Below, piece by piece: positions 14,876 through 25,588 of a stretch of 64,000 nucleotides of DNA (the stretch's first letter is position 1; the number at the start of each line of letters is the position of its first letter). The position numbers and the translations under genes were made by a program. The notes beneath the pieces were generated by a model. The model worked only from the letters and a program-made list of their open reading frames with translations, did no database searches and was not told the DNA's origin. The stretch is from Eutreptiella sp. 'Long Island Sound 2002' (taxonomy: Eukaryota; Euglenozoa; Euglenophyceae; Eutreptiales; Eutreptiaceae), in NCBI GenBank assembly GCA_964036045.1, contig OZ038378.1, forward strand, positions 58,131,408-58,195,407, read 5' to 3'.

Positions 14876-16033
14876 CACTGTCCTGTGCTGGTGACTCACT
14901 GTCCTGTACCCGCCAATCGCGGTTGGTTCGCCCACGGAGTGCCTCCGCCCCAGGGCAGGTGTAGGAAAGCAGGGGCAGGCGGGCACGGTGTCGGTTTGTG
15001 ATTGCTCAGCATTTTATGGGCCGCTGTGCATTGTGCACTGCGCTCTGCGGCTGTGAGGCCGCCGAGCTGGGCTGAGGGAGTGGTACTGTGATCTATGCAA
15101 GCCCCCACCTCTCAGAGAGTCATTAGATATCACACACACACATACACACAAACACATACATGCATACAGCACAGCATTATCTCTTGCAGACTGCAGTAAC
15201 CTTGTGTTCAAGGTGTGATGCGCCCTGCAGAGGCTGGACCAATTCCTTCTGCAAAGGGCGGCGCCGCCAACACACCACAGCTTGTCTTGGCACATACCGC
15301 AAGCGCACGCGCGCATACACACACACAAACACACACAGGCATGCAAGGCGTTCCAGGGGGTTTACCCCTCTCTGTTCCGTGTTGAATGGGAACCATGGTA
15401 CAGCGTTTTTTCAGGTCACGATTCTCTTCAGAGCTCTGGCCTCTGTTAATCTTTTTGGTCGAGCTCGCACCCCTGCGCAGTGCTTAGCAGCAATGCATGC
15501 ACTGCAGCACGGTTTGGAGACATGGACGCCAATCTGTGGATCCGGCCAGCTTGCGTGATCCGTCCTATGCTTTGTGTCCTTTGGTGCCCTTTTTCTGGGC
15601 TCATTACCCGAACCCTCTCGCCGTGGACGCCTGTCCCTTTGCAGCTTCGGGCTTGCTACAGGGCGTGACGAGAGCAGGTGCTTTGCCCGATCTCCTCGAC
15701 CTTTCGCCACAACTCTGCCTGCCCCAGACGTTGTGATTGTGGGCCGCAACAGAGTCACTGGGGGTGGCGAGCTGATGCAATACCTAGTGTTTTGTATGTT
15801 GCAATACCTAGTGCATTGTATTTTGCGAAAATAAGGACCGCAGGGGTTAGATTGGGCAGCAGGGTCTGGGATTGATGGACAAATTAAGTGGACAATTCAG
15901 CTCCGCCCTTGAATTCGTCATCTCCGGCATGACACCTCCGTGGACAAATTGGTCCAGCTGCTGCAGCAGCCGGTAGGATCAGCCCGAGTTTGCGTGTGCG
16001 GCATAGCAGGATCATCTGTCTGTTGGAGCGACA
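14876..16033. repeat. Tenth, terminal array unit with internal deletion
   Basis: This copy has an interrupted, short CA tract (about 15316-15338). It also lacks about 215 bp present in the other units, corresponding to roughly 13936-14151 of the ninth copy; the new junction is near 15565. Homology to the array stops at 16033 after GTTGGAGCGACA, where other units continue AGAAGCTC. It carries more private substitutions than internal copies, as expected for an edge unit that takes less part in homogenisation. Confidence 0.9.
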
Positions 16034-17245
16034 TCTTGTAGAGCATTCTATTTTCTTTTTGCAGCAGCGACGTTGGTAGCAGGATGCGCAGCTTCTCACC
16101 GGATGTTGTTGTTGCCTCCTCGAGAATCCCCACGCCAAGCCCTCCAGATTGTTCACCTTTCTCTTCACAATTCACGTGGCACGGGAGGTTCCCTGCACCC
16201 TGCTGCAAAACTCCCCCGTCCCAAGAACGTCCGGTATTTTTTTGGAGGGGGTGCGGATGTGCCCTTGAGCCGGGGCTTCGGGAGCGTAAAGGGAGGGGAT
16301 GTGGGTGGAGGTGGGTCGCTGGTTGCACTCTCCTCTACCCTGCAGCGCATTGATGTCCCAAGGCTTTTGCTTTGGATCGATTGCGGTCCCCGAGGATGGA
16401 CGGGCGGGAACACAAGCAAGTGGTGAGCTCCATCCTTGTTCACAGGTGGTTCCAGAGGGCGGCACTCATGCCATCTAACAAGTGGTATGAGGAGGTGGAC
16501 AAGCTATGCGCGGCCTTCGTCCAGCAACCCAAAGGGATGGTCCCCTGTCGGATTGGGAACCTGCTGAGTACCCCCATTGCAGAGCGAGGATGCCTGCATC
16601 GTTGCCCGCCACATCTGTTGCGTCGCTCCTTCAGGCGTGGCCCAAATACACTGCGAAGCCAGCAACATTCAAAAAATCATGCATGGGGTCTTGCGGATCC
16701 ATTGCCTGCATGTTTGAGCTGGCAGTGTCACGGTCCAGGCTGCGACCCTCTTACCAACAGAGGCGCGGTTGACGAGTGCGGAGGGGCTTTTTTCCTCTTG
16801 CCTGAACTGTCTGCAACAAAAAACAAGACCCACCGCGTAAGTATCCAGCAGCATTGCCCCAGTGCACGAAAAATGAGAGTAGCCTGTGGAGAATAGGACA
16901 TTGCGATAGGCCATAATCCAGCACAGTGCAGTTTTGTTCTTTAGCAGCCCAAAAAGAGTTTCCCGGCAAATGGCGCCATGCATTGTGATGAAACAATGTC
17001 ATGCGTGCATTCTGTCCCCCCCCCCCATCTGAACAAATACGATGCATCATACACCGGAGCAAGGAAACCGAATGGGTGGCGTGTGGTGTGGTGTGGTGTG
17101 GTTTCCAACATCAATTTACCTTGTTTGCAAGAAATGTTCAAGTAGACAATGCCCTGGTAGTGCCTTGGTTTGGGTGCAGAAGCAAATGGTGGAATGTGCA
17201 GGAGCTGCAGGTGGTACTTATGGATGACAAACCTGAAGGTTTTCA
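16034..17245. other. Unassigned stretch between the array and the retrotransposon
   Basis: No gene was confidently recognised. Short open stretches exist on both strands. One plus-strand frame, 16506-16772, contains ASLPATSVASLLQAWPKYTA; it may be an exon remnant, with an acceptor-like TTCACAG near 16439-16445. A 13-base C run lies at about 17017-17029. A GTGTG-type tract sits near 17084-17101. Confidence 0.4.
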
Positions 17246-18385
17246 TTGGGTGGGTCTACAAGCTCAATCTTTGCTAACTCCAACAACCACAAAGCAGTCA
17301 GGGTCACAGTAATGAACCCATTGGGACCGCGGCCGGCGCCGCCACCGGTCATGGGCAATGTGTCGCACTGGCCCTCCTCGTTATTCCGCAAGTTTTCGCG
17401 CCACATGTCCCAATGGTCCAAAGCGCACTCCACTCACCAAGATCACATCATGCACCCACTAGACAGGGCGGACGCCATCATTGCCGCAGCGTCCGGCTTT
17501 GTACACGCACACCCCCGCCCACAGCCAGTTCAAGACGTGGTCGAACAACAGCTGGCTGACGAGTTGCACCGCGACCCTTCCTCCAAGAGGGCCCAGCAAG
17601 CCTGGGCGCACCACAGGGCGACCAATAATATGAAACGGGCCCAACGACACCTGCGGCGCTTCCGAAAATGCGCGGTACGCGGCCGCTCTACTTTCTTCAA
17701 TGCCCTAAAGTGGTGGCTGATCACCCCCTTCCGCACGACTACCCCACAACCCGACACGACCTCGGCCGCCGAACACCTTCCGCACTTCGCGGGGGACCCA
17801 CCATGGAGACCGGAAGAGGCCAAGGCTCTTCTTTCACAAGTCTTAAAGCCAGGACGACCAGTGAGCCCCGATCCTCCCTCCTGGCAATCTTTCACAAAAG
17901 CGCTACGCCAACCCAAGAACAAGGCGGCAGGCATGGACCACGTGGCACCCCACCTGTACCAGTGGTTACCTAGGGAGCTACAGTGGGACCTATACATAGC
18001 AGTGCGCCATGTGTGGGAAAGCGGCGATGTGCCGCACCACTGGCTGCAGGCGAGAATAGCCATGATCTACAAGTCTAGCCCCCCTGAGGCGGCCCGCAGT
18101 TACCGGCCCATTAGCGTAGCCACGGGGATGTACACCCTTCTAGCCCGGCTCATATTGGACACCCTGCGAGGGCCCATCGACGCGGCGCTCTCCGACCCCC
18201 AAGCAGGATGTAGACGAGGCTATACCACATCACAACAAGCCCTCCGCATGTCGATGCTTTTACACCAATACGGGGACGGTGCGCTGGTATGCCTCCTGGA
18301 CATCGCAAAAGCTTACCCCAGCATGCCCCACCTACGGACTCCAGTTGATTGGAACCCCAGCCCGCATCTACAACATGGTGGCTAG
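17246..18385 (+). pseudogene. Retrotransposon reverse transcriptase, N-terminal part
   Basis: This 379-codon open frame starts without a good ATG and is probably the remainder of a longer ORF. The conserved RT blocks are readable in order: a NKAAGMDHVAPHLY block (about residues 227-240), then SYRPISVATGMYTLLARLI, then GCRRGYTTSQQALR, then CLLDIAKAYPSMP, whose first Asp (codon 18299-18301) is the palm motif A metal ligand. After about 18335 the frame is wrong. The homologous sequence continues one frame over, so the last dozen or so codons are junk. RT copies the element RNA at the target site. A small deletion at the junction is possible, because the spacing between palm A and the next block looks short. 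Confidence 0.9.
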
Positions 18386-19012
18386 CATCTACGCGCACAG
18401 CACGGGGGTGTACGGAGACGTCCGTTTTCCGTTGCGTCGTGGCATCAAGGAGGGGTGCCCCCTGTCCCCAGCCCTTTTTGTTCTAGTGTATGAGGCCTTC
18501 CACCAGACTCTCACTAGAGAATTTCCCAACAGCACCATACTGGCCTATGTCGACGACATCGCCATCATCTCCCCGAGCCAACGGGAGATGCAGCACGTCC
18601 TGGAGCGCGTCAGTCAATTGTCTGCCATACTGGGCCTCAAGACGAACCCTTCAAAGACACAGGTGTACCGTTGGGCCCCACCCTCCCGCCGTCAGGGTGT
18701 GGCACGACGAGAGTCCCCGACCAGGGACACCATCACGTGGGGCGATGCGCGATTGCCGCTGCAACCCCCTATCTTCCACTACCTAGGTCACCTCCTGGCA
18801 CATCCCACCTGGGACTAAAAGGCACGTGATGACTTCGTGGGGACGGCCGCAGCTGATCTGACGCGATACCAATACCTGCCACTGAACGCTTTCGAGCGGG
18901 TGCAGCTGCTGAACACCATCTTGATCCCACGGTGGACGTACCGCACCTTGTTTCTCCCCAACGACTCAATGTTCAAAGCCATGGACTCCATGTGCTTATG
19001 GCGGAGGGCATG
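18336..19012 (+). pseudogene. Retrotransposon reverse transcriptase, C-terminal palm and thumb
   Basis: This is the continuation of the RT in a shifted frame. It contains TPARIYNMVASIYAHSTGV, then GIKEGCPLSPALFVLVYEAF, then AYVDDIAII with the catalytic Asp pair at 18551-18556, then ILGLKTNPSKTQVY. The order matches RT blocks 4-7. The TAA at 18816-18818 follows LAHPTWD, but the same frame resumes as thumb-like sequence (LNAFERVQLLNTILIPRW) to about 19012, where homology moves back to the first frame. Tyr-Val-Asp-Asp at the active site is a normal variant of the YxDD box. Confidence 0.88.
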
Positions 19013-21157
19013 GAACTCAATAAGGTCGACGTTCACAAATCATACAACGTCCTCCATGTCACTTCTCCTCACCGACTGGGCGGAATGGGGTTGCACCAAC
19101 TGTTCTGGGCCCACAGGGCACGCTTCACCACAATGGTACAGAACACGTTACGTTCACGTCCGGGATCCATTGGCTGCAACCTTAGCAAAGAATTGCCCTC
19201 CCGAGCGGTGCCTATTCGCAACTACTTGGCTATACTCACCCAACTAGGTGCTCGCACTGCACTCCACATAGCACTACCGCCGCGGCCGGCCGGGGGACCC
19301 AACCTCATCGACAGTGAAAGCTCCGATGACGGCGTCCTCTTGTCTGCCCGCAAGGAGCAGGTGGGGGATGCCCTCCACACGCGCCACTACATTGCCCCAC
19401 ACCGGTACCACGAAGACCCCTCGGCAGGCACGGTACCTGCGGGATACCACCCTGTCAACATCGCGGGCATAGCGTGCTACTCAAACAAGCAACCGCCAAC
19501 CGGAACGTCCCTATACTCCGATGGCAGCCTTCAAACCGTTCAGATTGCGGGCTCGGAATACCAAGCGGCGGGCGCAGCAGTAACAAAAGGGCCTCTTCGC
19601 ATCCTCGCCCGGGTGGCGGGCCCACAGCAGTCCTACAGGGCTGAAATGTACGGAGCAGCCATCGGCGCGGCCATTGCATCTGACGGTGACACTCAATACA
19701 TCGACAACATGGCCGTCACAAAATGCGCACACCGCCGACCCACGCACGAATGTTCTGACGCTGACATCCGCCACAAAGTGTGTGACCAAGTGCAGCACAA
19801 ACGCGTCGCCGCGGAGTGGATCCCCAGCCACCGCCTTGAGACGGAGGCCCGTAACGCGCAGGAACGCGAACAAATTCGACGCAATGGGGAAGTAGACCTG
19901 CTCGCCAAGATGGCCACGCGCCTACCCGTGCCGGATTACGACCCCCAGCGCCCCGAAGATATTGCAATGTGCGACGGGCCCGCCCCCACTCCGGCGCGGA
20001 AATGGATCCTCCAACGGAGGCGCGTTGTCACTTTCGACGGTGCACACTGGGTATCCTGGCTGCCGATGCGCGGGGACCGACGTATGCTCTGGGTTAAATG
20101 GCTTTGGGGTCAGGTACGATGGGATGGGACGGGCGCGCCGTGGGACCATACCAACCCCAAATGCCCCATATGTCCCCTCCACCACGGTACCACTGTCCAC
20201 AAACGACTCATCCACTGCATGCGTTGGAAAGTCGCATTTCGCAACATGTGGCTTAGCACCTGGGGACCATGGCAAGATACGGTGACGGAATGGTGGAACA
20301 GGGCGTCAGCGGCAGACCTACACCATGTTGCCTGCCTTCGCATACCACAGTCCCTATGGGACCACATCCCCCGAACAATGCGGGTAGACCTCAGGGAGCG
20401 TGTGGCCTGGCACCAGTACCACGCCCTACATGGCGTATGCCAACTGCGCGGCCAACTCACCATGCCCCCCCGTGACCCACAGGTGCCGCCCACGCCCTCC
20501 ACGGCGGTGCCGGCATGGTACACAAAGCTGCGCTCACGAGCTGTACGACCGAACCCCACGGACTCTATCCTCCGCAATCAAGTAGGGTATACAGGGCCCC
20601 GGGAGAGAACACAGCGGCAGGATGGCCGCACCTCTCAAGAGACGTCCCACCGTAGGGCTGCGCGCACATGGGACCGGCCGCAATCGTACTACACCCGGTC
20701 ATGGGCGGTCAAATATCTCGACCAGTGCCTCTGTCCCACTGCCGCGGACCCAGGGGCGCAACACGTAGCTTCGGCAATGCAGTATCTGGCCCAGCCTTGG
20801 TTTCTGCATCAACGTGCCGTTCTCGGGGCCTCACTGATGGTTTCATACCGCGACATGCTAGAGGACCTGGTGCGGCAATCACGGCACTGGCACACCCTCC
20901 TGCGGCGTGCTAGAGTGTGGACCACCTCCGCAGACCAGCACTACCAGCGGCATGACCGAAGGGTCCAACTCTTTTCGGTGATGAGCCAGTTGTGGGCATC
21001 CGAGCGCGCGGCCCACTGGGTGGAGCCCCCTCTACCTAAACGCCACTGCCGCACAAGACCCGGCATCCTGGGCCAACGCCCGCCACCAGACATGGCCCCT
21101 ACAAAGCGACGAAAGCTTGTCACTCTTGAAGACCTGTGGGGAATGGCACACACGTGA
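19013..21157 (+). pseudogene. Retrotransposon RNase H, zinc knuckle and long C-terminal region
   Basis: Open to the terminal TGA. RNase H carboxylates are all visible: SDGS (Asp codon 19520-19522), YRAEMYGAA (Glu 19643-19645), YIDNMA (Asp 19703-19705) and, after WIPSHR, GEVDLLAK (Asp 19895-19897). A Cys/His cluster, CPICPLHHGTTVHKRLIHC, follows near 20161, the usual C-terminal knuckle of plant and algal LINEs. About 300 further residues are Trp/Arg-rich, match nothing I recognise, and end near a basic TKRRK stretch. RNase H would remove the RNA strand after reverse transcription. All four catalytic acids are intact although the RT frame is broken, so the damage looks fairly recent. The open reading starts somewhat upstream of the homologous part. 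Confidence 0.88.
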
Positions 21158-21249
21158 TGCAGCATGTTTAACCCCCTTAAATCTTACGCATTATAGGCTT
21201 GCCATATGGCGTGGCGGTTTTGCCTACCGCAACAGAGAGCCCTCTGTTA

Positions 21250-21375
21250 TACGCATGTGAACTCTAGGTCTTTGCCATGTGCCCCGCTTTGCGGGGATCC
21301 ACTGTATCATATGCTGGAGACGCCCACTTTCCCAAGCACAGTCTTGAGTACTCTTTGAACTTCTGGAGTCAGTCA

Positions 21376-21377
<2 letters not shown>
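21250..21377 (+). repeat. Dispersed repeat R, copy 1, ending in a TA microsatellite
   Basis: About 125 bp containing CCACTGTATCATATGCTGGA and CTTGAGTACTCTT. It is similar (roughly three quarters identical by eye) to 22345-22475. The TA tract 21378-21420 follows directly. No RNA polymerase III box was seen, so SINE identity is unproven. Confidence 0.7.
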
Positions 21378-21415
<38 letters not shown>

Positions 21416-21420
21416 ATATA
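21378..21420. repeat. TA/TATG microsatellite
   Basis: Nearly pure TA dinucleotides with a TATG-repeat segment at the right end. Confidence 0.95.
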
Positions 21421-21557
21421 TTCGGAAATATTCGGAAAGCTCTTGAAAAGGGCTATTTGGAACACCCCAGGTCTGCATGCTGAACTGACGACATGTTTCC
21501 GTATTTCATCCATTTCGGATGGTGCCTATGTTGCTTGCTGCCTCATTTTGTCAACAG

Positions 21558-21979
21558 GCAGCCACCATGTCCGCATACAAATTTACACAACGGGCTGTTG
21601 CTTCCCCCACCTGGACCATCAGCAGAAGCCTGTTTTGATCAGAGATGAGAAAATAAAGTGGTTGGACTTTGGCAAGACACCTAACCCTGAAAACCTGGAG
21701 GCCCACCCCGGTTTTGTCTGGGTGAAATCAGGGTACAGTGAGGCCATTCCATGGCGCAAGGTCCAGCTCACCAAACAGCGAAATGTGGACCTCACAACTG
21801 ACGGCCTGTGGGCCATGCCCCTGAACACAGGGTGGGTACCAGTGAAGCCACGCAGGCTGCAGGATTGGGAAAAACTGAAGAAATATGTTCCCAGTCACAA
21901 GCACGGGGATGTGTGCCCCAATGGAGTCCCGGCCCTTGCAGAAAGGGGCAACGATGACAACGAATCGGATTCGGAATAA
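21558..21979 (+). CDS. 3'-terminal exon of an unidentified protein (about 140 aa)
   Basis: A strong acceptor (CATTTTGTCAACAG) ends at 21557, followed by an open frame to TAA at 21977-21979. The composition is clearly protein-like, with segments [39 protein letters not shown] and [20 protein letters not shown], and an acidic end containing DDNESDSE. No family was recognised. Upstream exons were not found; the retrotransposon or the TA repeats may separate them. It lies between two copies of repeat R and two TA tracts, so it could belong to a larger mobile unit. Start and upstream structure are unknown. Confidence 0.55.
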
Positions 21980-22230
21980 TGAGTGATCCCTGGACCATTG
22001 CCTGTGCCCTGTGTGTCCTCCCTTGTACAGCTCGGTGCGCAAAACTGTGACCACCTACCCCCCCCAACCCATACATTTCTGAAACGGCGTTTTCCCACAG
22101 ATTTCGAAAAGCATACACATACCCCCCCCAAGGTGACGACATTTTGGTGCATTACGCCAAAAGTTGAGAAAAGTCTGAAAAAATGTGAAAACGCTCCGTG
22201 TTGGCATAGAGCGGATGTCCCAGAGAGATA

Positions 22231-22475
<245 letters not shown>

Positions 22476-22660
22476 AAAAAAGCAAAATGTGTGTGTGCAA
22501 GCAAATGGACAAGTGGGTATGTCGAGTTGCAATGGCAATATGAGACATAGTGACTCAAAGAAATGGGGTAGCCAAGGTGGACATTTTGACGCACATGGCA
22601 AAGGTGTAGAACATGGTTGTGAATGCGGAGAATAATGTGATCCGGATTTTAGAAGATGCA

Positions 22661-24000
22661 CAAGCCGGGAAATAAGGGGGGGGGGGGGGCAAAATGCAAT
22701 TTACACTGTGAATTACGTAAATTTTTGTAAATTGCTCAAAAAGTGGCGTACATTTCTGTAAATTTTTGTAAATTCGGTGTTAATTGAGGATCCCAAGTGC
22801 TTTGCATGTTATTAGATGTAGATTTAGGTGTGCAGGATGTCTAGAATTGTGAATGTTGAACAAGAATTTTTTGCATTCTTCTTTGATGTGTCAACTTTTT
22901 CATTGCCGTGTAATGTGGGTGCGCAAGCAGTCGAGTCCGAAGAATTTGGGTGTTAATTCGGGAACCCGACTGCTTTGCATGTTATAAGATGTACATTGAC
23001 ACATCTAGACATCTAGAAATCCACTTGCCTTTGGTGAAGCTGGCCGAGGTGTGCACGTTGTGGGTGAATTGCCTAGAGAGGATATCCTTCATCGTTGGTC
23101 TCGCTAACCAACATGGGGTTGAAGTATGTTCCATTTCTAGACACTTAGAGATTCCTACAATCCATTGCATTGTCGATGCCGAGGCCGTTTGAAGTTTTGC
23201 GCCGCGTATTGATTTTGCACGCCTACTTTGAAGAGCCGGTTGTATTATGTGCAGAAGCCAGTGAATAAACACACGGTGCAGTGGGAGGACAAGTGGAATT
23301 GGGTAAACAAGTCTGGAAGACATTTCGAGGATGAAGCATCGACGCTTAGTCAAGTTGAGGGGGTGGGTGCGAGGGCGGTAACTCCTTAGACGCATGTGCT
23401 GAGCTGTAGACATCATGCTGCGATCCCAATTGCATGGGCTAGAGTTGTACATATAATTGACAGAGGTGTGGGTTTTCTTTAAAATTGCAAGCTGTTTTTG
23501 CTAGGGCACCTCATTCCCTGGGGAAGTTTTTGACAGTGCGCAGACACAAATCACTACTCAATTGAGGTTGCGTTGATCACTGTTGGCTTGAATTCATTGT
23601 GCTCTGGGGCCTGTTTGCCGCAATTTTGAAGTAATTTGATATATTGCGTCCCCGATGCCCAGAATTTATTTTGCCTGGCAGGGTTTGACGGTGCGGTGTA
23701 TGTTTTGTGTGTAGCAGTGATCGCTGTGCATACTTCAAGGCATTTATTGCATTCCTTGCCTGAAAAATTTGTGAAACTTTGGAAGAAACGTCACAAGGCC
23801 CAAGCAACCAATCATCAAAACTTCACAACATTATTTTATGAGTTTTCCTGATGCGTTGAGTTGTTGAGTGACAATGTCTTTTTCTCAAATTTACACTTTT
23901 TTGACGGAAATTTACGCCACTTTTGGGAAAATGTACACCAATTTACACAACCGGGGGGCCGGGGCCGAAAGCATTGTAAACCCCCGTAAATCCCCGGCTT
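22661..24000. mobile_element. TIR element (~1.34 kb) with candidate 9-bp target duplication
   Basis: The left end AAGCCGGGAAATAAGGGGG and the reverse complement of the right end, AAGCCGGGGATTTACGGGGG, match. Similarity continues inward for about 120 bp, including a shared AAAAGTGGCGTA and GTAAATT-rich sequence. Flanks are GAAGATGCA (22652-22660) and GAAGTTGCA (24001-24009), a 9-bp near-match that would suit a Mutator-like element. No transposase was recognised, so it is probably non-autonomous. Inside, a direct repeat (22778-22863 and 22951-23023) shares TGCTTTGCATGTTAT. Family assignment is an inference from TIR length and duplication size. Confidence 0.6.
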
Positions 24001-24009
24001 GAAGTTGCA

Positions 24010-24911
24010 GTAAGAAGGAAACAGCTTTAGCACAGTAGGTAATAGGTAGCCTCTTCCTTCGTGCATCCTTACTGTTTCTGGCTATTTGCCACATGCCATG
24101 GAGGAAGTAGTCATAGGTGCAATGGGACGAGGTGGCGGCGTTCAAATATGTTCATGCAAATGCTCAATCTGGGATCTAGCTTTGAATCACAAGCAGAGTT
24201 GTACCATTTCTTAAGGTAGTTAGTCCTAATAACACATAATACAGGGTTAGGGAAATCACCAAAGACAATTGCAGGCAGGTTTCTATTGCAATGCAATAGC
24301 AAAACAAGGCAGATTCATCTGTTGCACTCAGAGGCCAGAATCTGGTGGTGAGAGCTGAACAGGATCTTCAGGGGAAGGGGAAGGACAATCAGGTGAGGTA
24401 TTGAGCAGGCTAGCCTGATCCTTAAAGCAGCACACAATAGGCGACAGGCGCTTTCAACTGCAGGCAGTCTGCAAGCAAGAAGGATTCAGTCTAATTGTTA
24501 AATGTGAATTTGTGGACTTGCCTCCCTCTGGGCCATTAGACAGCCCATGTGACATTGCGGGGGGGCATTGAAGGGGATCATGCGCCTCTACCCAGTAGGT
24601 AAGCCAAGTGGCAGGACGATACGTTGTAGGTGCTGGTGACTTGGTTGATGTCGGTGTCAAGGGCTTGTTCTGAATACCTCCTTATCAGATGTGGTGCTGG
24701 TGGGGAGGGCTTCTGTTCGGTGTTCAAGTGGCAATGTGAACATGAACAGTCAAATGGACATGGGACACTGAGTAGGAACGATAGTTTCACGACAGAGGAG
24801 TTTACACCTGCCAACTGCCACATGTGCAGAACTGCTAGGGCAGCTCCAACTTGCTTAGGGTAGGGGGGCATCCCATCCCAGACCCCTTACAGGGCGGGGG
24901 TGTCTGATACA
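24010..24911. other. Intergenic stretch without recognised features
   Basis: No convincing coding frame, RNA gene or repeat was seen. A minus-strand frame near 24578-24871 is open but has no recognisable protein. Confidence 0.4.
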
Positions 24912-25403
24912 AGGGGGGGGTCAAATGCAGTGAGATGGAATGGGGATACAAAAAGGTTGCGGCAAAAATTTCTTTGCTTTGTACGCTAAACAGTGATAGA
25001 ATGGTACATTTTGTAGCATATGGTCCTGTGTGCATACAGTCTTCTCTTGTGCTTTGTGTGTTTGCTAATTGCACAACAACCTCCCTTGTAAGTTGTTTAG
25101 GAAAATCAGGAAACGGCAGACGACAAGTTTTTGAATCACCTCGAAGAGAGGTTGTTAGATCAAGCGCAGGCGCGTGCGTCATATACCCCCTTTTTTGGGG
25201 TCATTCGCGTAGCATACCCCAAGGCATGATATTGGATGTCCAACCCCTTGTAAAATCATTATTTTGCCCAATAAGAGCATCCCCCAATGGATTTTTTGAT
25301 TTTGAGGCCTCTACCCCCTAAAACTGGATATCACTTTTTTGAGGGGGGGGGGTCAAAAGTTTTTGCTTAATAGGCTACCAGCAGTGGGGACGCACGGCGC
25401 TGC

Positions 25404-25475
25404 TAACACGGCCAGCGGTCCAATGGTAACGCAGCCGATACCAGCTGCGCAGGCGTCGGTTCGAATCCTGCTCCA
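25404..25475 (+). other. tRNA-like sequence (degenerate), plus strand
   Basis: A perfect B box, GGTTCGAATCC (25458-25468), and an A-box-like segment around 25411-25427 are present. The T stem has a mismatch and the putative anticodon loop is 8 nt, so it should not be a working tRNA. More likely it is the tRNA-derived head of a SINE or a pol III promoter remnant. Confidence 0.5.
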
Positions 25476-25509
25476 AATACTTTTAGCGCCGCGGTCGGCG
25501 GCGGCTTCA

Positions 25510-25588
25510 AAGTGGGCGGACTGGGGTTCGAACCGCCGACCCCACGGCTGCTGGTCGGCCGCGTTGCCGCTCGGCCACTACTTGAACT
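25510..25588 (-). other. tRNA-like sequence (degenerate), minus strand
   Basis: On the minus strand an A box TGGCCGAGCGG (within 25561-25580) is followed about 45 nt later by a B box GGTTCGAACCCC (25524-25535). The spacing fits a tRNA. The anticodon arm does not fold properly and U33 is missing. Frames read through it (GVGGSNPS on the minus strand) are typical false ORFs over tRNA sequence. Confidence 0.55.

Larger units (their letters stand above)
1..16033. repeat. Tandem array of a ~1.65 kb unit, nine full copies plus one truncated copy
   Basis: Near-identical head-to-tail units begin at 1, 1646, 3291, 4936, 6591, 8238, 9897, 11560, 13229 and 14876. The array is already in progress at base 1. 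Unit lengths are 1645, 1645, 1645, 1655, 1647, 1659, 1663, 1669 and 1647 bp; nearly all the difference comes from one CA tract (442-474 in the first unit). Outside that tract the units differ at scattered single bases only. Each unit also holds a short direct repeat, GCAATACCTAGTG, twice (1140-1175 in unit 1). No rRNA, snRNA, spliced-leader or tRNA sequence was recognised. It could be a satellite or an amplified gene; the one coding-like stretch is listed separately. Long antisense frames rich in Val-Cys or His-Thr are translations of the CA tract, not genes. Confidence 0.97.
17246..21157 (+). mobile_element. Decayed non-LTR retrotransposon (LINE), 5'-truncated
   Basis: The order is reverse transcriptase, RNase H, Cys/His knuckle, then a long C-terminal region, all on the plus strand. 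This is the layout of LINE ORF2 proteins with an RNase H domain. No apurinic endonuclease domain is visible upstream, so the 5' end is probably missing, as is common for LINE copies. The reading frame changes at least twice (about 18335 and about 19012) and there is one in-frame TAA (18816-18818), so this copy is not functional. I could not define a poly-A tail or target-site duplication; the sequence after 21157 is not obviously tailed. Confidence 0.9.

Noticed and set aside
1-16033. Ribosomal or spliced-leader gene cluster
   Set aside because: Unit size could suit such a cluster, but no rRNA, 5S, snRNA or spliced-leader sequence was recognisable by eye. A covariance-model search would settle it.
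25404-25588. Functional tRNA genes
   Set aside because: A and B boxes are present but the anticodon arms and one T stem do not fold correctly, and both lie within a nested mobile insertion.
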